A stretch of 40,644 nucleotides of DNA from RGIG3102 sp964507095 (GCA_964507095.1 CAZDOS010000011.1:1-40644); one strand, 5' to 3'. Positions 1-9,515 are shown, counted from the first letter of the stretch. Notes: generated by a model not told the origin, from the sequence alone. Numbers and translations: made by a program.

Positions 1-804
1 ATATTTACTCCTTCGCAGGAATACGAAGCAGTTGACTCAATTGGTGTCGGTCGAGTTATGGTGAAGGCAATGAGGTACTGGAGTGTAAGTACCGGTATTG
101 CTACTGAAACCAAATCGGCTAATGGCATTCAACAATTGTTGACTTATGAGGGATCAATAATTAAAAAATTTGATCCATATTGTCAGGATAATGGTACATT
201 ATGGATTTTACATAGAAATTTAGCTAATAACCAGGAAGGTGCTGTTGCTTGGTATTGGGCGTTCAATGAAAATGGTGAGCATGAGTTTACAAAGGCATCT
301 TTTTCCGATTCTTTTTTTACATACTTACTAGTGAATGGATATAAGGGCACTAGGAAAACGGTGGAGAAAGAGTTTGATTGTTTCAAGAATACATATTTAA
401 GCGATTCATATTCTGAAAGGAATAAAGCCCTTGAGGACCTTACAGTTCCCTTTTTCGCACCACTCAAACTGATAAAAAGCATGGGTGGTGGAACCTATGA
501 GTTATCTAAAGGTAGTATTGCATCTATTCCTCCTGAAATTGCACTATATTGTATCTTACAAGATAATCAAGAACGTTTGGTAAACAACAGACAATTAGCT
601 ATCGATTTACTCTTAAAAGAGTCAAAGCAGATAGGCAAATATATGAATTTATCATATTCAACTTTGATTGAGATATTACAGCAGTTGGAGAACAAGGGAT
701 TGGTGTCCATAACAAATAATTTTGGTAATAGGTTTATCGAGCTTAATAGTATTGATAGCCATACTATATTAGAAAGCTATTATAACAATTTGAAGAGGTT
801 ATAA
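1..804 (+). CDS. DUF4007 family protein (SspB-like), 5' end cut by window
   Basis: The reading frame is open from the first base, so the ATG at 58 is internal. The residues before it (SIGVGRV, followed by MVKAMRYW) match the 'GVGKNMV+++RYW' segment expected near the start of DUF4007 proteins. Further family hallmarks are a 'DPYCQDNGTLWILH' stretch and a 'WYWAFNE' stretch, and the C-terminal part looks like a winged-helix region ending in SHTILESYYNNLKRL. From memory, DUF4007 proteins sit next to PAPS-reductase-like DndC/SspD proteins, and SspB of the single-strand phosphorothioation systems, described as a nicking enzyme, is of this type. No nuclease motif can be pointed to here. The next gene begins directly after the stop codon, indicating translational coupling. 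Perhaps 20-40 N-terminal residues are missing. Confidence 0.8.
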   Translation: MFTPSQEYEAVDSIGVGRVMVKAMRYWSVSTGIATETKSANGIQQLLTYEGSIIKKFDPYCQDNGTLWILHRNLANNQEGAVAWYWAFNENGEHEFTKASFSDSFFTYLLVNGYKGTRKTVEKEFDCFKNTYLSDSYSERNKALEDLTVPFFAPLKLIKSMGGGTYELSKGSIASIPPEIALYCILQDNQERLVNNRQLAIDLLLKESKQIGKYMNLSYSTLIEILQQLENKGLVSITNNFGNRFIELNSIDSHTILESYYNNLKRL

Positions 805-3800
805 ATGTCAACTTATTTAGATTTGATTCGTATTCAAGAAGACTACAATTATTCTGTGAATCTTCAGTTTGATGCAAATAATGATAAACAGTTATATAGA
901 TTTATTCCCGATAGCTCTTCTACAGATATGATCGGCAGTTTTGTTTCTGATATTACAAAGGGAACGCACAATAATCATTCAAAACTATTAATAGGTTCTT
1001 ATGGAACAGGCAAATCACACTTTCTAACAGTTATTAGTCTTCTACTGGAGAAAAAATGTACAACAGGAATTGCGTATGATAGTTTCATAGAGAAAATTGG
1101 AAAATACAGCGATCGTATTAAGACCTTAATAAATGATTTTGAAAGCGATGAGAGTCAAAAACCATTTTTAGTAGTTCCCATCATATATGACTATAGTGAT
1201 TTTGATAGGTGTATATATTATTCTCTAAAGAAGAAACTAGAGAATAATGGTATATCCATAAGGTTTAAGGTGTTTTTCGATCAAGCATTATTAGTAATCG
1301 AGAGATGGGAAGACGAAGAAAGTTCTAAGTCTAGATTAGAATTAGTTTGTGAAGCAAATAATACGACAATTAGCGAATTAAAGGATAGCCTTCGCAACAT
1401 GTCTGATAAAGCTGAACCTATTTTTTTACAAGTGTTTAAAGGAATGACATTTGGTGTCGATTTTATTTACGAGTCAACTAGTTTAGTCGATTCTCTTGAA
1501 GAAGCGAACAAAGTCATTTCTTCAGACTATGCAGGTATTGTTTTTCTGTTTGATGAGTTTGGAAGATATCTTGAAAACAATATTAGACATATAAATGTTA
1601 AATCAATACAGGATTTGGGAGAGTATTGTAATCATAATGACTTCAATAACCATATAGTCCTGGTATCTCATAGAGAAATAGGACAGTACACTGTAGGGTT
1701 GGATCAAAGTTTAAGTGATGAATGGAAGAAAGTTGAGGGACGATATAAGCAAATTAGAATGGGCAATCGGCCTAATCAATGCTTAATGCTTGCAGATGAC
1801 TTATTAGTTAAGAATAAAGATTTATGGAAACGATTCGAAAAACGTTACAAGGGTAGATTAAGTTGTCTATATAATAACACCGCAAGTTTTAAGGGATTTA
1901 ATGGAATTGATTTTTATGGAGTGGGCTTTCCTTTGCACCCCATTACACTCTTTGCACTGGATAGGCTATCTAAAAAAGTAGCTCAAAATGAGAGAACTTT
2001 TTTTACTTACTTAGCAAGTAAGGATAGTAAGAGCTTGCATGATTTTCTAAGGAATAATGATACGAATTCGTTTCATTTCGTTGGTGTAGATGATATTTTT
2101 GACTATTTTGATTCGAATATAAAATCTGCTCAAGATTTGACGATTTCTGAGATTTATAGTCAATTCATAAACGCAAAGAATAAAAAAGCCGGCATTGATA
2201 TGGTCTCATTATCAATTTTAAAGACGATACGGATAATAAAGATCATCAATGATTCTACAGTTTTAAATGCAGACAAAGATACTATTTTTAGTTCGATAGA
2301 TGTAGAAAAAGACACGATTTCACAAGCTTTAGATTTTTTAGTAGATAATAGAATTATTAAGTATTTTGAATCGTCTGACAGATTTGATTTTTTCGACTCT
2401 AGTATTTTCAATGTATCAAAAATGATAAGCGAAGAATCTGCTAAAATCAGCGATGAAAGCATAGTAAATCTTTTAAATGAGGAGTTCGCTAATTATTATC
2501 TTTATCCGTATTCATATAACAGGTCATTCAGAATTAACAGAGTGTTTCAACCAGTTTATATTTCTGAAGAGGCATTGCCTATGTATTCGGTAAATTCGAG
2601 ATTTGGGAGCTATTATGATGGAATAGTAATTCAAGTGCTTGTTGACAGTGTAACAAATCCAGAAAAGTACTATGATTATTCATTAATTAATAATGGTATA
2701 ATCCTGCTCCTATACTCAAATACATTTACATTGAAACAGACAGTGAAGTATTACATCGCAGCAAAGTATCTTGATAGCAAGAAGAGTCAGTTCGTTGAAA
2801 GAGATCCAGTATTTGCTACGGAATTAAACTATTACATAGAAGACTACTACACACGCATCATAAGTTTGCTTTCAAAGTGGGAAAACTTCTCAGGAGAGAC
2901 TGTTACTGTAATTGCAGAAGGAGAAGAAAAGAAAAATATAGGAAGAGTTAGTGAGCTCTCTGAGCTTGCGAGCTCTATTATGCATAAAAGATTTCCGAAT
3001 ACGTTGATTGTAAATAATGAGCTTTTAAATAAAAATAATGTATCTCCAACGATTCAAACTGCAAAGAAAACAGTTATGAATTATATTTTAAGTGGTCATG
3101 ATATAGTAGATTTTGCAATTCAAAATGGATTATCTGTAGAAGGAATCATAGTTCGTTCTTTACTGCTTAAAAATGGCTACATTACAAAAAAAGCTCCAAA
3201 CGATTCTCTTGGTATCGAAACATGGCCAATAGAATCATCTTCAAAAGTATATAACGAGTTTAATACATTTATTTCTTCGGCAAAAATAGAATCTACGGGT
3301 TTTGATAGTATTATAAACTGCTTAAAGAGTGAGCCCTATGGATTGAGATCCGGATATTTATCAGTTTTATTAGGATTCTTTCTTGCCCCATACAAAAAGA
3401 GTATTGTAATCATGTTCCATGGTGAAGAAAAAATGCTTTCTGCAGAACTGTTAGAAGAAATCATACGTCGACCAAGTGATTATTCTATTAGTATAATGAG
3501 TTGGTCTGCTGCGCAAACAGATTTTTTGAATCATTTATATGAGCTTTATTCTGATTATATGGATGAATCGGATGTCATTGGGCCTAAAAGAATAGTAGAT
3601 GCAATGATGTCGCACTATAGGAGAGTTTCAAAATATTCAAGAACAACCAATGATGTCATTGAAACGACGAAATTGTTTAGAAAACTGATGGAAAGATCAC
3701 AATCCAACTATTCATCATTCGTGTTTTCAAAGCTTAAGAGTATTACTGGTGATTATTTGTCCTCTTTCATAGCAATAAATGAGGCTAAGTATGAATTGGA

Positions 3801-4341
3801 TAATGCTTTGTTTGCGCTCGCCCAAAGAATAGAAATGTATATATTTGACTGTTTAGGAAAGCCAAACAATACTAGTTTGTTTAGGGTCTTGGAAGAGTGC
3901 TATAACAATGCTTGGGCTTCAAAATCAAATAAAACGTTTGACTTCTATACAAATCAGTTTATTTCATATGTTGGAAAGCTTTCTAGTAATGTGACAGATT
4001 ATGATGTTATATGCAGACTTGCTAAGATTTTTACCGGGCTGGAGCTCGATTATTGGAGTGATGAAAGCTTCGAAGAGTTTAAAAAACAATTCAAATCGAC
4101 AATTAGTAAAATTGAAAGTTATGATCCTTTTGACATTTCTTCTTCCTCAACCAGGCTAATTATATCGTCCTCTAATACTGAGCGAACAATTGTTTTTGAT
4201 AATAAGGATATTAGTTCGTTGGGGAAAATGGTTAAGAGCAAATTACAATCTACAATTAACAACTATGGTCTTTCGATTTCCTATGAGGATAAAATTCAAA
4301 TCCTATTGGCTATAATTGAGGATTTAGTAGAAGGGAATTGA
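805..4341 (+). CDS. Large P-loop ATPase, SspC-like (1178 residues)
   Basis: This 1178-residue protein has a Walker A motif GSYGTGKS at residues 64-71 and a Walker B-like IVFLFDEFGRY around residues 244-254. A 'VLVSHRE' strand follows and fits a sensor position. The long C-terminal part shows no motif I recognise. The architecture (N-terminal AAA+ ATPase, GTGKSH loop, about 1200 residues) resembles the ATPases of BREX (BrxC/PglY) and SspC. Its place between DUF4007 and the PAPS-reductase-fold gene favours SspC. The likely role is ATP-driven assembly or DNA remodelling during sulfur insertion, by inference from Ssp systems. It starts with ATG immediately after the stop codon of the DUF4007 gene and ends one base before the next start. 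Family-level assignment needs an HMM search. Confidence 0.75.
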   Translation: MSTYLDLIRIQEDYNYSVNLQFDANNDKQLYRFIPDSSSTDMIGSFVSDITKGTHNNHSKLLIGSYGTGKSHFLTVISLLLEKKCTTGIAYDSFIEKIGKYSDRIKTLINDFESDESQKPFLVVPIIYDYSDFDRCIYYSLKKKLENNGISIRFKVFFDQALLVIERWEDEESSKSRLELVCEANNTTISELKDSLRNMSDKAEPIFLQVFKGMTFGVDFIYESTSLVDSLEEANKVISSDYAGIVFLFDEFGRYLENNIRHINVKSIQDLGEYCNHNDFNNHIVLVSHREIGQYTVGLDQSLSDEWKKVEGRYKQIRMGNRPNQCLMLADDLLVKNKDLWKRFEKRYKGRLSCLYNNTASFKGFNGIDFYGVGFPLHPITLFALDRLSKKVAQNERTFFTYLASKDSKSLHDFLRNNDTNSFHFVGVDDIFDYFDSNIKSAQDLTISEIYSQFINAKNKKAGIDMVSLSILKTIRIIKIINDSTVLNADKDTIFSSIDVEKDTISQALDFLVDNRIIKYFESSDRFDFFDSSIFNVSKMISEESAKISDESIVNLLNEEFANYYLYPYSYNRSFRINRVFQPVYISEEALPMYSVNSRFGSYYDGIVIQVLVDSVTNPEKYYDYSLINNGIILLLYSNTFTLKQTVKYYIAAKYLDSKKSQFVERDPVFATELNYYIEDYYTRIISLLSKWENFSGETVTVIAEGEEKKNIGRVSELSELASSIMHKRFPNTLIVNNELLNKNNVSPTIQTAKKTVMNYILSGHDIVDFAIQNGLSVEGIIVRSLLLKNGYITKKAPNDSLGIETWPIESSSKVYNEFNTFISSAKIESTGFDSIINCLKSEPYGLRSGYLSVLLGFFLAPYKKSIVIMFHGEEKMLSAELLEEIIRRPSDYSISIMSWSAAQTDFLNHLYELYSDYMDESDVIGPKRIVDAMMSHYRRVSKYSRTTNDVIETTKLFRKLMERSQSNYSSFVFSKLKSITGDYLSSFIAINEAKYELDNALFALAQRIEMYIFDCLGKPNNTSLFRVLEECYNNAWASKSNKTFDFYTNQFISYVGKLSSNVTDYDVICRLAKIFTGLELDYWSDESFEEFKKQFKSTISKIESYDPFDISSSSTRLIISSSNTERTIVFDNKDISSLGKMVKSKLQSTINNYGLSISYEDKIQILLAIIEDLVEGN

Positions 4342-4342
4342 T

Positions 4343-5995
4343 ATGTCTAAACATATTTTTTGGTGCGAGGACTGTAGGATACCCTTAATTGAAAAGGATT
4401 CATGCCCACTATGTGGTCATAAATGTATATCTATCAGTTCAAGTGGCATCTGTAATCCTGTTTTCTTACAAGAGAAGAAGTTGTTATCATTCATAGAAAA
4501 CGAGGATTTAACAAATAGTGCTATTTGGTATTTAGGTAGCAGTTACTATTTAATAGATGGTGTAAAGAAAAGAATTCAATATGTTGATTATTACAAAAAT
4601 AACAAACATAAAGATATAATGCAGTTGCTTACGCAGGATATAGTTAACGATGATCATATCATTAATGAATTTGAGTATCTTGAGGCAAATTCGTCTTATC
4701 TTAGGGACTTAATATATGAGGCTGAACAGTATATCAACAGTGTGCATGCAATGTATTGCTCTAGTGGTGCGTATTTACCAACAGTCTCATTTTCAGGAGG
4801 AAAGGATTCTACTGTTACAAGTAGAATAGTTCGTGATGCGTTGCAGGACGAGAAAATAATTCACTTTTTTGGAGATACAACACTTGAGTTCCCGGAAACA
4901 TATAATTATGTTAATGAGAGCTTTAGAAATGATAATCCGTATACTCCTCTGATTCCAAGTGAAAATGATAAGGATTTTTTTAAGCTTTGTAATGTATTCG
5001 GCCCTCCGAGTAAGTTTGAACGATGGTGTTGTACTATTTTTAAAACTGGTTCCCTGAATACTGAGTATCAAAACCTTGGGGCTAATAGTCTTACTTTTTT
5101 GGGCATTCGAAGAAGTGAGTCTAAAGAACGACGGAAGTATGATCGAACTCAGGACCATTCTAAAATTGGCTCACAGATTAATGCCATGCCTATAATTGAC
5201 TGGAATGACTGTGATGTTTGGCTCTATATTCTTTATAAAGGAATCTGTTTTAATAATGCATATAGGTGGGGCTATAAACGTGTGGGTTGTTGGTGCTGTC
5301 CCAATAATTCGGATTGGTCTTCAATGCTAACTGAGATTTATTATCCTGATTTATCGAAAAAAATGCGTGATGTTATTTATGACTTTGCTACAAAAACAAA
5401 TAAAACCGACGTAGAAGATTATGTCGATAATGGAAAATGGAAAGCTCGCAAAGGAGCGAGTGGACTAGAAGCTAAAAATGTGTCAATAGCAGATACACCG
5501 TGCAATTTATCAGATCGAGCTAGAAATCTTATTTTAAGCAGAAAGATTGGGAAGGACTTTTTAGAGTTTGTAAAGCCTTTTGGAACCTTAAGCATAGACG
5601 AAAAAGAGGATGCCACATATATTAAAGTTGATGAAAAAGATTATTTAGATGATTTTGGACAAAATCATAAAGGTAAATATCTGTTTGATCTTGTTATCAC
5701 TTGGGGAACTCCAGTTGTCAAGGTGTTGCCAACAAAAGGGATAGATATGAATTTATTAATTAGCAGGCTAAAATGTCAGATTAGGAAATATCAGTTTTGT
5801 ATCAGATGTTCGGCCTGTGATTCGATTTGTCCTTATGGAGCTATAAATACGATGGGAAATAAAAGGTACTCGATTAATGAACAAAAATGCAAACAAAACT
5901 TGCAGCGGTGTTCAAAATGCATTGCTAAATTCTATAATGGATGTATAACATGCCAGGTTTTGTCCGGCAATAAAGAACTATGGACAGATAAATAA
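4343..5995 (+). CDS. PAPS-reductase-fold DNA sulfurtransferase with zinc-ribbon and ferredoxin-like ends (SspD/DndC-like)
   Basis: Three parts are visible in 550 residues. The N-terminus carries a zinc-ribbon-like set of cysteines (C8, C11, C21, C24). The centre has the ATP-pyrophosphatase P-loop SGGKDS at residues 151-156. It is followed by a GCWCCP motif at 315-320, typical of DndC-like enzymes and probably an iron-sulfur or substrate-sulfur site. The C-terminus holds a ferredoxin-like CxxCxxCxxxCP set (C486, C489, C492, C496), then a second cysteine-rich stretch to about residue 540. The family adenylates a target and receives sulfur from a cysteine desulfurase; in phosphorothioation the product is sulfur-modified DNA backbone. 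The cysteine desulfurase gene lies directly downstream. The extra cysteine clusters at both ends make it longer than a minimal PAPS reductase and suggest an electron-transfer or metal-dependent step. I am confident of the fold and less so of the exact subfamily. Confidence 0.88.
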   Translation: MSKHIFWCEDCRIPLIEKDSCPLCGHKCISISSSGICNPVFLQEKKLLSFIENEDLTNSAIWYLGSSYYLIDGVKKRIQYVDYYKNNKHKDIMQLLTQDIVNDDHIINEFEYLEANSSYLRDLIYEAEQYINSVHAMYCSSGAYLPTVSFSGGKDSTVTSRIVRDALQDEKIIHFFGDTTLEFPETYNYVNESFRNDNPYTPLIPSENDKDFFKLCNVFGPPSKFERWCCTIFKTGSLNTEYQNLGANSLTFLGIRRSESKERRKYDRTQDHSKIGSQINAMPIIDWNDCDVWLYILYKGICFNNAYRWGYKRVGCWCCPNNSDWSSMLTEIYYPDLSKKMRDVIYDFATKTNKTDVEDYVDNGKWKARKGASGLEAKNVSIADTPCNLSDRARNLILSRKIGKDFLEFVKPFGTLSIDEKEDATYIKVDEKDYLDDFGQNHKGKYLFDLVITWGTPVVKVLPTKGIDMNLLISRLKCQIRKYQFCIRCSACDSICPYGAINTMGNKRYSINEQKCKQNLQRCSKCIAKFYNGCITCQVLSGNKELWTDK

Positions 5996-6017
5996 AAAAG
6001 TATGGAGGTAATCGAAA

Positions 6018-7136
6018 ATGATTTATTTTGATAATTCTGCGACTTCGAGACCAAAGCCAGAGGAAGTTTATAATGCATTCGATTATTATGTAAGAGAAAA
6101 TGGAGCTAGTCCTGGAAGAGGTAGTTATTCAATAGCTGTTGATGCCTCGAGAATGCTTTATCAAACTAGAAAGACAGTCGCGCGATTCTTTGGTATCAGC
6201 GATGTTAACAATATTGTTTTTACTAAGAATTCGACAGAAGCCATAAATCTGTTTTTAAACGGATTTCTTAATTGGGGAGATCATGTCTTGATTGACCCAT
6301 ATGAGCATAATGCAATACTTAGACCTATTCAAACGCTGAAAAATGAAGGACGTATTGATTATTCTGTTATTAGTGTGGATGACTTAGAAAATCCAAATGA
6401 ATTAGAGAAGTATATCCGTCCAAACACCAAGCTAGTCGCTTTATCTCTCGCTAGCAACCTTACAGGCCAGATTATTTTTACAAAGGAATTAGCTAAAAAG
6501 GCTAATGAGCTTGGCGTTAAGGTATTTGTGGATTCATCACAGGGTGCTGGTAAGAAGCTTATTAATATGGACAATGACTATGTAGATTTTCTTGCGTTTA
6601 CTGGGCATAAAGATCTCTTAGGTCTTCCGGGCACGGGAGGACTTGTTTCAAAAAATACTTTGAAAATAAGACCATTGATTCAAGGCGGTACAGGTGTTCA
6701 TGGAGAGAGCTATATCAATCCAGAGATTTACCCAGAAGCATATGAGTCTGGTACGCTTAATATGCCTCGGATTTGGGCTTTAAATGCTGCAATCACTTTT
6801 ATTGAGAACAACTTTGATGAGATTTCTCGTAAAGAATCTGCATTGATTCATTACGCCATCAGTGAGCTCTCCAAAGATGAAAGAATTATAATATATAATA
6901 AAGATAAGGCTAGGGTGCCAACATTTTGTTTTAACATCAGAGGAAAAACATCGAGTGAGGTTATAGAATACCTAAATAGTAAAGATGTATGTGTTAGAGG
7001 TGGACTCCATTGTGCAATTAAGGCACATGAATCTATTAATACTGTAGCTATTGGTGCAATTAGAGTAAGTCTCAATTTCTATAATACATTTGAAGAAATA
7101 GATCAGTTCTGCACGATAATAGGAGATTATAGATGA
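6018..7136 (+). CDS. Cysteine desulfurase, class-V aminotransferase fold (SspA/DndA role)
   Basis: This is a full-length 372-residue PLP enzyme starting MIYFDNSATSRPKP, a typical NifS/CsdA-like opening. The PLP-binding lysine is K198 in the motif FTGHKDLLG, and the catalytic cysteine is C332 in GGLHCAI. Such enzymes take sulfur from cysteine as an enzyme-bound persulfide. The start is supported by a GGAGGT box about 10 bases upstream. The N-terminal sequence looks closer to the 'EF2568' subfamily of cysteine desulfurases than to housekeeping IscS; this subfamily call is from memory. Its place right after the PAPS-reductase-fold gene and its 4-base overlap with the DUF3343 gene point to a dedicated sulfur donor for DNA modification. 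Housekeeping Suf genes lie elsewhere in the window (38836 onward), so this copy is probably specialised. Confidence 0.93.
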   Translation: MIYFDNSATSRPKPEEVYNAFDYYVRENGASPGRGSYSIAVDASRMLYQTRKTVARFFGISDVNNIVFTKNSTEAINLFLNGFLNWGDHVLIDPYEHNAILRPIQTLKNEGRIDYSVISVDDLENPNELEKYIRPNTKLVALSLASNLTGQIIFTKELAKKANELGVKVFVDSSQGAGKKLINMDNDYVDFLAFTGHKDLLGLPGTGGLVSKNTLKIRPLIQGGTGVHGESYINPEIYPEAYESGTLNMPRIWALNAAITFIENNFDEISRKESALIHYAISELSKDERIIIYNKDKARVPTFCFNIRGKTSSEVIEYLNSKDVCVRGGLHCAIKAHESINTVAIGAIRVSLNFYNTFEEIDQFCTIIGDYR

Positions 7137-7336
7137 TATATCTTGTATTCTATAAAACTAATGATGTTTTTGTCTCGGAAGAGTTATTAAATGGAGCCGG
7201 AATTGAAGTTACAATTGTTCCTACACCTGTTCAGGATATTGCCTATTGTGGAGTCTGCAACAAAATTGATTCTAAGTATGAGAAAATAGCTACTACTATT
7301 TTGGGTAGTATGGATTATATTATTATTAGGAGCTAG
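7133..7336 (+). CDS. DUF3343 small sulfur/selenium-carrier-like protein (67 residues)
   Basis: The 67-residue protein shows the DUF3343 pattern: a beta-alpha-beta start (MIYLVFYKTND), a 'GAGIEVTIVPTPVQDI' stretch, and a cysteine-glycine motif, here YCGVC with C39 and C42. DUF3343 proteins are often described as putative Se/S carriers beside desulfurases or SirA/YedF-like proteins. Here the ATG overlaps the stop codon of the cysteine desulfurase gene (ATGA), so the two are almost certainly co-translated, and the helicase gene follows one base after its stop. I infer that it accepts persulfide sulfur from C332 of the desulfurase and passes it to the PAPS-reductase-fold enzyme. A CGVC pair could form a disulfide or hold a persulfide. 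Function in DNA phosphorothioation is not something I know to be established. Confidence 0.8.
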   Translation: MIYLVFYKTNDVFVSEELLNGAGIEVTIVPTPVQDIAYCGVCNKIDSKYEKIATTILGSMDYIIIRS

Positions 7337-7337
7337 G

Positions 7338-9515
7338 ATGAGCTATTTTGACATTAGTCTCAGGAAAAAATATAAAACAAATGTTGATAATGTCGTAAGC
7401 GATTTTTATATTCCTGTTTTAAAAGAATCAACAGAGTATAAAAGGGCTGCAGGTTTTTTTACATCAAAGGGTTTAATTGAGCTGTCAAAAGGTATTTCGG
7501 GTCTGATTAGTAATGGTGGCAGTATAAAGCTAATTGTATCACCAATTCTCCTTGAGGAAGATATACGTGCAATCAAAAAGGGTTACAGCGAGAGAAATAT
7601 AATTGAATCAGCGTTGCTTAGAGAATTTGAAGAACCAGCAAATCGGTCGGATGAAGAACGTCTCAACTGGATAGCAACATTAGTTTCTATGGGAAAAATG
7701 GAAATAAAAGTTGCTGTGGCTTCTCCTAATAAATCAATTGGTATGTACCATGAGAAAAATGGCTTAATGTATGATAGCCTTGGAAATACTATTGCGTTCA
7801 CCGGCTCAATGAACGAAACAATTAATGGCTTCTACAATAACTATGAATCTATATTTGTCTTTAGCTCGTTGCGAGCGGAAGATTCTGAACGTGTTAAGGA
7901 CATCGAGAATGATTTTAACTCCTTGTGGAGTGGTAATGAAGAAAATGTTAATGTATTCACCTTTCCAGAAGCTGTAAAAGAAAAAATACTTACATATAAA
8001 AAAGATTCTATTGATTTGGAATTGGATAAGAAAGAGGAGCTAAAAAAGAAAAATCTTAAAACTGAAGGTCCACTTCAGATTACGGATTTTTTCCCTAGAA
8101 TACCTAATGACATAGAGCTTCGAGACTATCAAATTGAGGCGATTGATAACTGGGAAAGACAGTCATTTCGTGGCATTTTTGATATGGCTACAGGCACAGG
8201 TAAAACATTAACGGGATTGGGAGCTATTACTCGTTTATATGAAAGTAACAAAAGGTTAGCGATTGTAATTGTTTGTCCTTATCAACATCTAGTTGAACAG
8301 TGGGTGGAGGATATAAAGCGATTTAATATTGATCCGATTATTGGTTATTCAGCATCCAGACAAACAAACTGGAAAAAAAGGCTCAAGGACTGCGTTTTTG
8401 ATTTTAAACATCGTTTGCTTAATACATTCTGCTTTGTAACGACTAATGCTACATTCTTGTCTGACTATGTCCAACAAGAGATGAGTAAAATAGGTCGGGA
8501 TACTTTACTATTAGTCGATGAAGCTCATAATTTTGGCGCAACAACTCTAAGAAAGACTCTTAATGATTCATACGAGTATAGATTGGCACTATCAGCAACT
8601 CTTGATAGACATAATGATCCAGAAGGCACGGCGTTATTGTACTCCTTCTTTGGAGGGAAATGCATAGAATATGATTTGGAACGAGCGATTCAAGAAAAAA
8701 AGCTTACACCATACTACTATTATCCGGTAGTAGTATATTTAACTGATAAAGAATTAGAAAAGTATAGAGATTTGTCATATAAAATCTCAAAGCATTGTTT
8801 CTATAATGATGAGGATGATCTTGAAATTGATGATGCCGCGAAAGTCTTATTAATACAGAGAGCGAGAGTAGTAGCTGGTGCGAAGAACAAAATCTATAAG
8901 CTTAGAGAATTAATTGCCAATTATGTAACGGAAGATCATATTTTAATTTATTGTGGTGCAACAAAAGATATGGACATTATTTCCGATGTTTCTGAAAGGG
9001 ATGTTGAAGGAGAAAGACAAATAGTTAGTGTATCAAAAATGCTCGGGTTGGATTTTGGTATGAAAGTAACACATTTTACTTCTTCGGAGTCTTCAATTGA
9101 ACGTGAATTAATAAAAAAACAATTTGCCGATAGAGATCCATATCAGGCCCTTGTGGCGATTAAGTGTCTAGATGAAGGAGTCAACATTCCAAGCATAAAA
9201 ACGGCTTTTATTCTGGCAAGTAGCACTAATCCTAAAGAGTATATTCAGAGAAGAGGACGAGTACTTAGACTTTATAAAGATAAGAAGTATGCAACAATAT
9301 ATGACTTTGTTACTCTTCCCAAAGAATTGGAAAAGGTTGACTTCTCTAGTGAAGAAGCTCATTATGATTATTCATTAATTACTAAGGAGATAACAAGAAT
9401 GAAGGAGTTTGGTAGAATTTCTCTTAATCCATCTGACTCTGACAGACTCATTAAAATACTCGAGGAAACATATGGATTGGACAGATTCGATGGAAAGGAG
9501 TTTATCTATGGATGA
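7338..9515 (+). CDS. SF2 DEAH-type helicase with N-terminal PLD-like nuclease domain
   Basis: The N-terminal 170 residues form a phospholipase-D-like domain with one HxK motif (H138, K140) followed by GSMNE (156-160). The helicase part begins at RDYQ near residue 260 and contains Walker A ATGTGKT (284-290), DEAH (394-397), a SAT motif in 'LALSATLD', and motif VI QRRGR (637-641). Length is 725 residues. PLD-helicase fusions are common in defence islands and can act as ATP-driven nucleases. A single HKD half-site per chain would need dimerisation for catalysis. The start codon lies one base after the DUF3343 stop codon. This may be the helicase of an SspFGH-type effector, but I cannot assign the letter with certainty. 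The C-terminus overlaps the start of the 51-residue gene by 8 bases. Confidence 0.88.
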   Translation: MSYFDISLRKKYKTNVDNVVSDFYIPVLKESTEYKRAAGFFTSKGLIELSKGISGLISNGGSIKLIVSPILLEEDIRAIKKGYSERNIIESALLREFEEPANRSDEERLNWIATLVSMGKMEIKVAVASPNKSIGMYHEKNGLMYDSLGNTIAFTGSMNETINGFYNNYESIFVFSSLRAEDSERVKDIENDFNSLWSGNEENVNVFTFPEAVKEKILTYKKDSIDLELDKKEELKKKNLKTEGPLQITDFFPRIPNDIELRDYQIEAIDNWERQSFRGIFDMATGTGKTLTGLGAITRLYESNKRLAIVIVCPYQHLVEQWVEDIKRFNIDPIIGYSASRQTNWKKRLKDCVFDFKHRLLNTFCFVTTNATFLSDYVQQEMSKIGRDTLLLVDEAHNFGATTLRKTLNDSYEYRLALSATLDRHNDPEGTALLYSFFGGKCIEYDLERAIQEKKLTPYYYYPVVVYLTDKELEKYRDLSYKISKHCFYNDEDDLEIDDAAKVLLIQRARVVAGAKNKIYKLRELIANYVTEDHILIYCGATKDMDIISDVSERDVEGERQIVSVSKMLGLDFGMKVTHFTSSESSIERELIKKQFADRDPYQALVAIKCLDEGVNIPSIKTAFILASSTNPKEYIQRRGRVLRLYKDKKYATIYDFVTLPKELEKVDFSSEEAHYDYSLITKEITRMKEFGRISLNPSDSDRLIKILEETYGLDRFDGKEFIYG

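Noticed and set aside
805..4341. Reading the island as a BREX system because of the BrxC-like ATPase
   Set aside because: No PglZ, PglX, BrxA/B or BrxL protein is visible, while sulfur-chemistry genes are.
9409..9507. N-terminal extension of the 51-residue gene
   Set aside because: It lies inside the helicase gene, has no ribosome-binding site, and is not needed since ATG 9508 has a good one.
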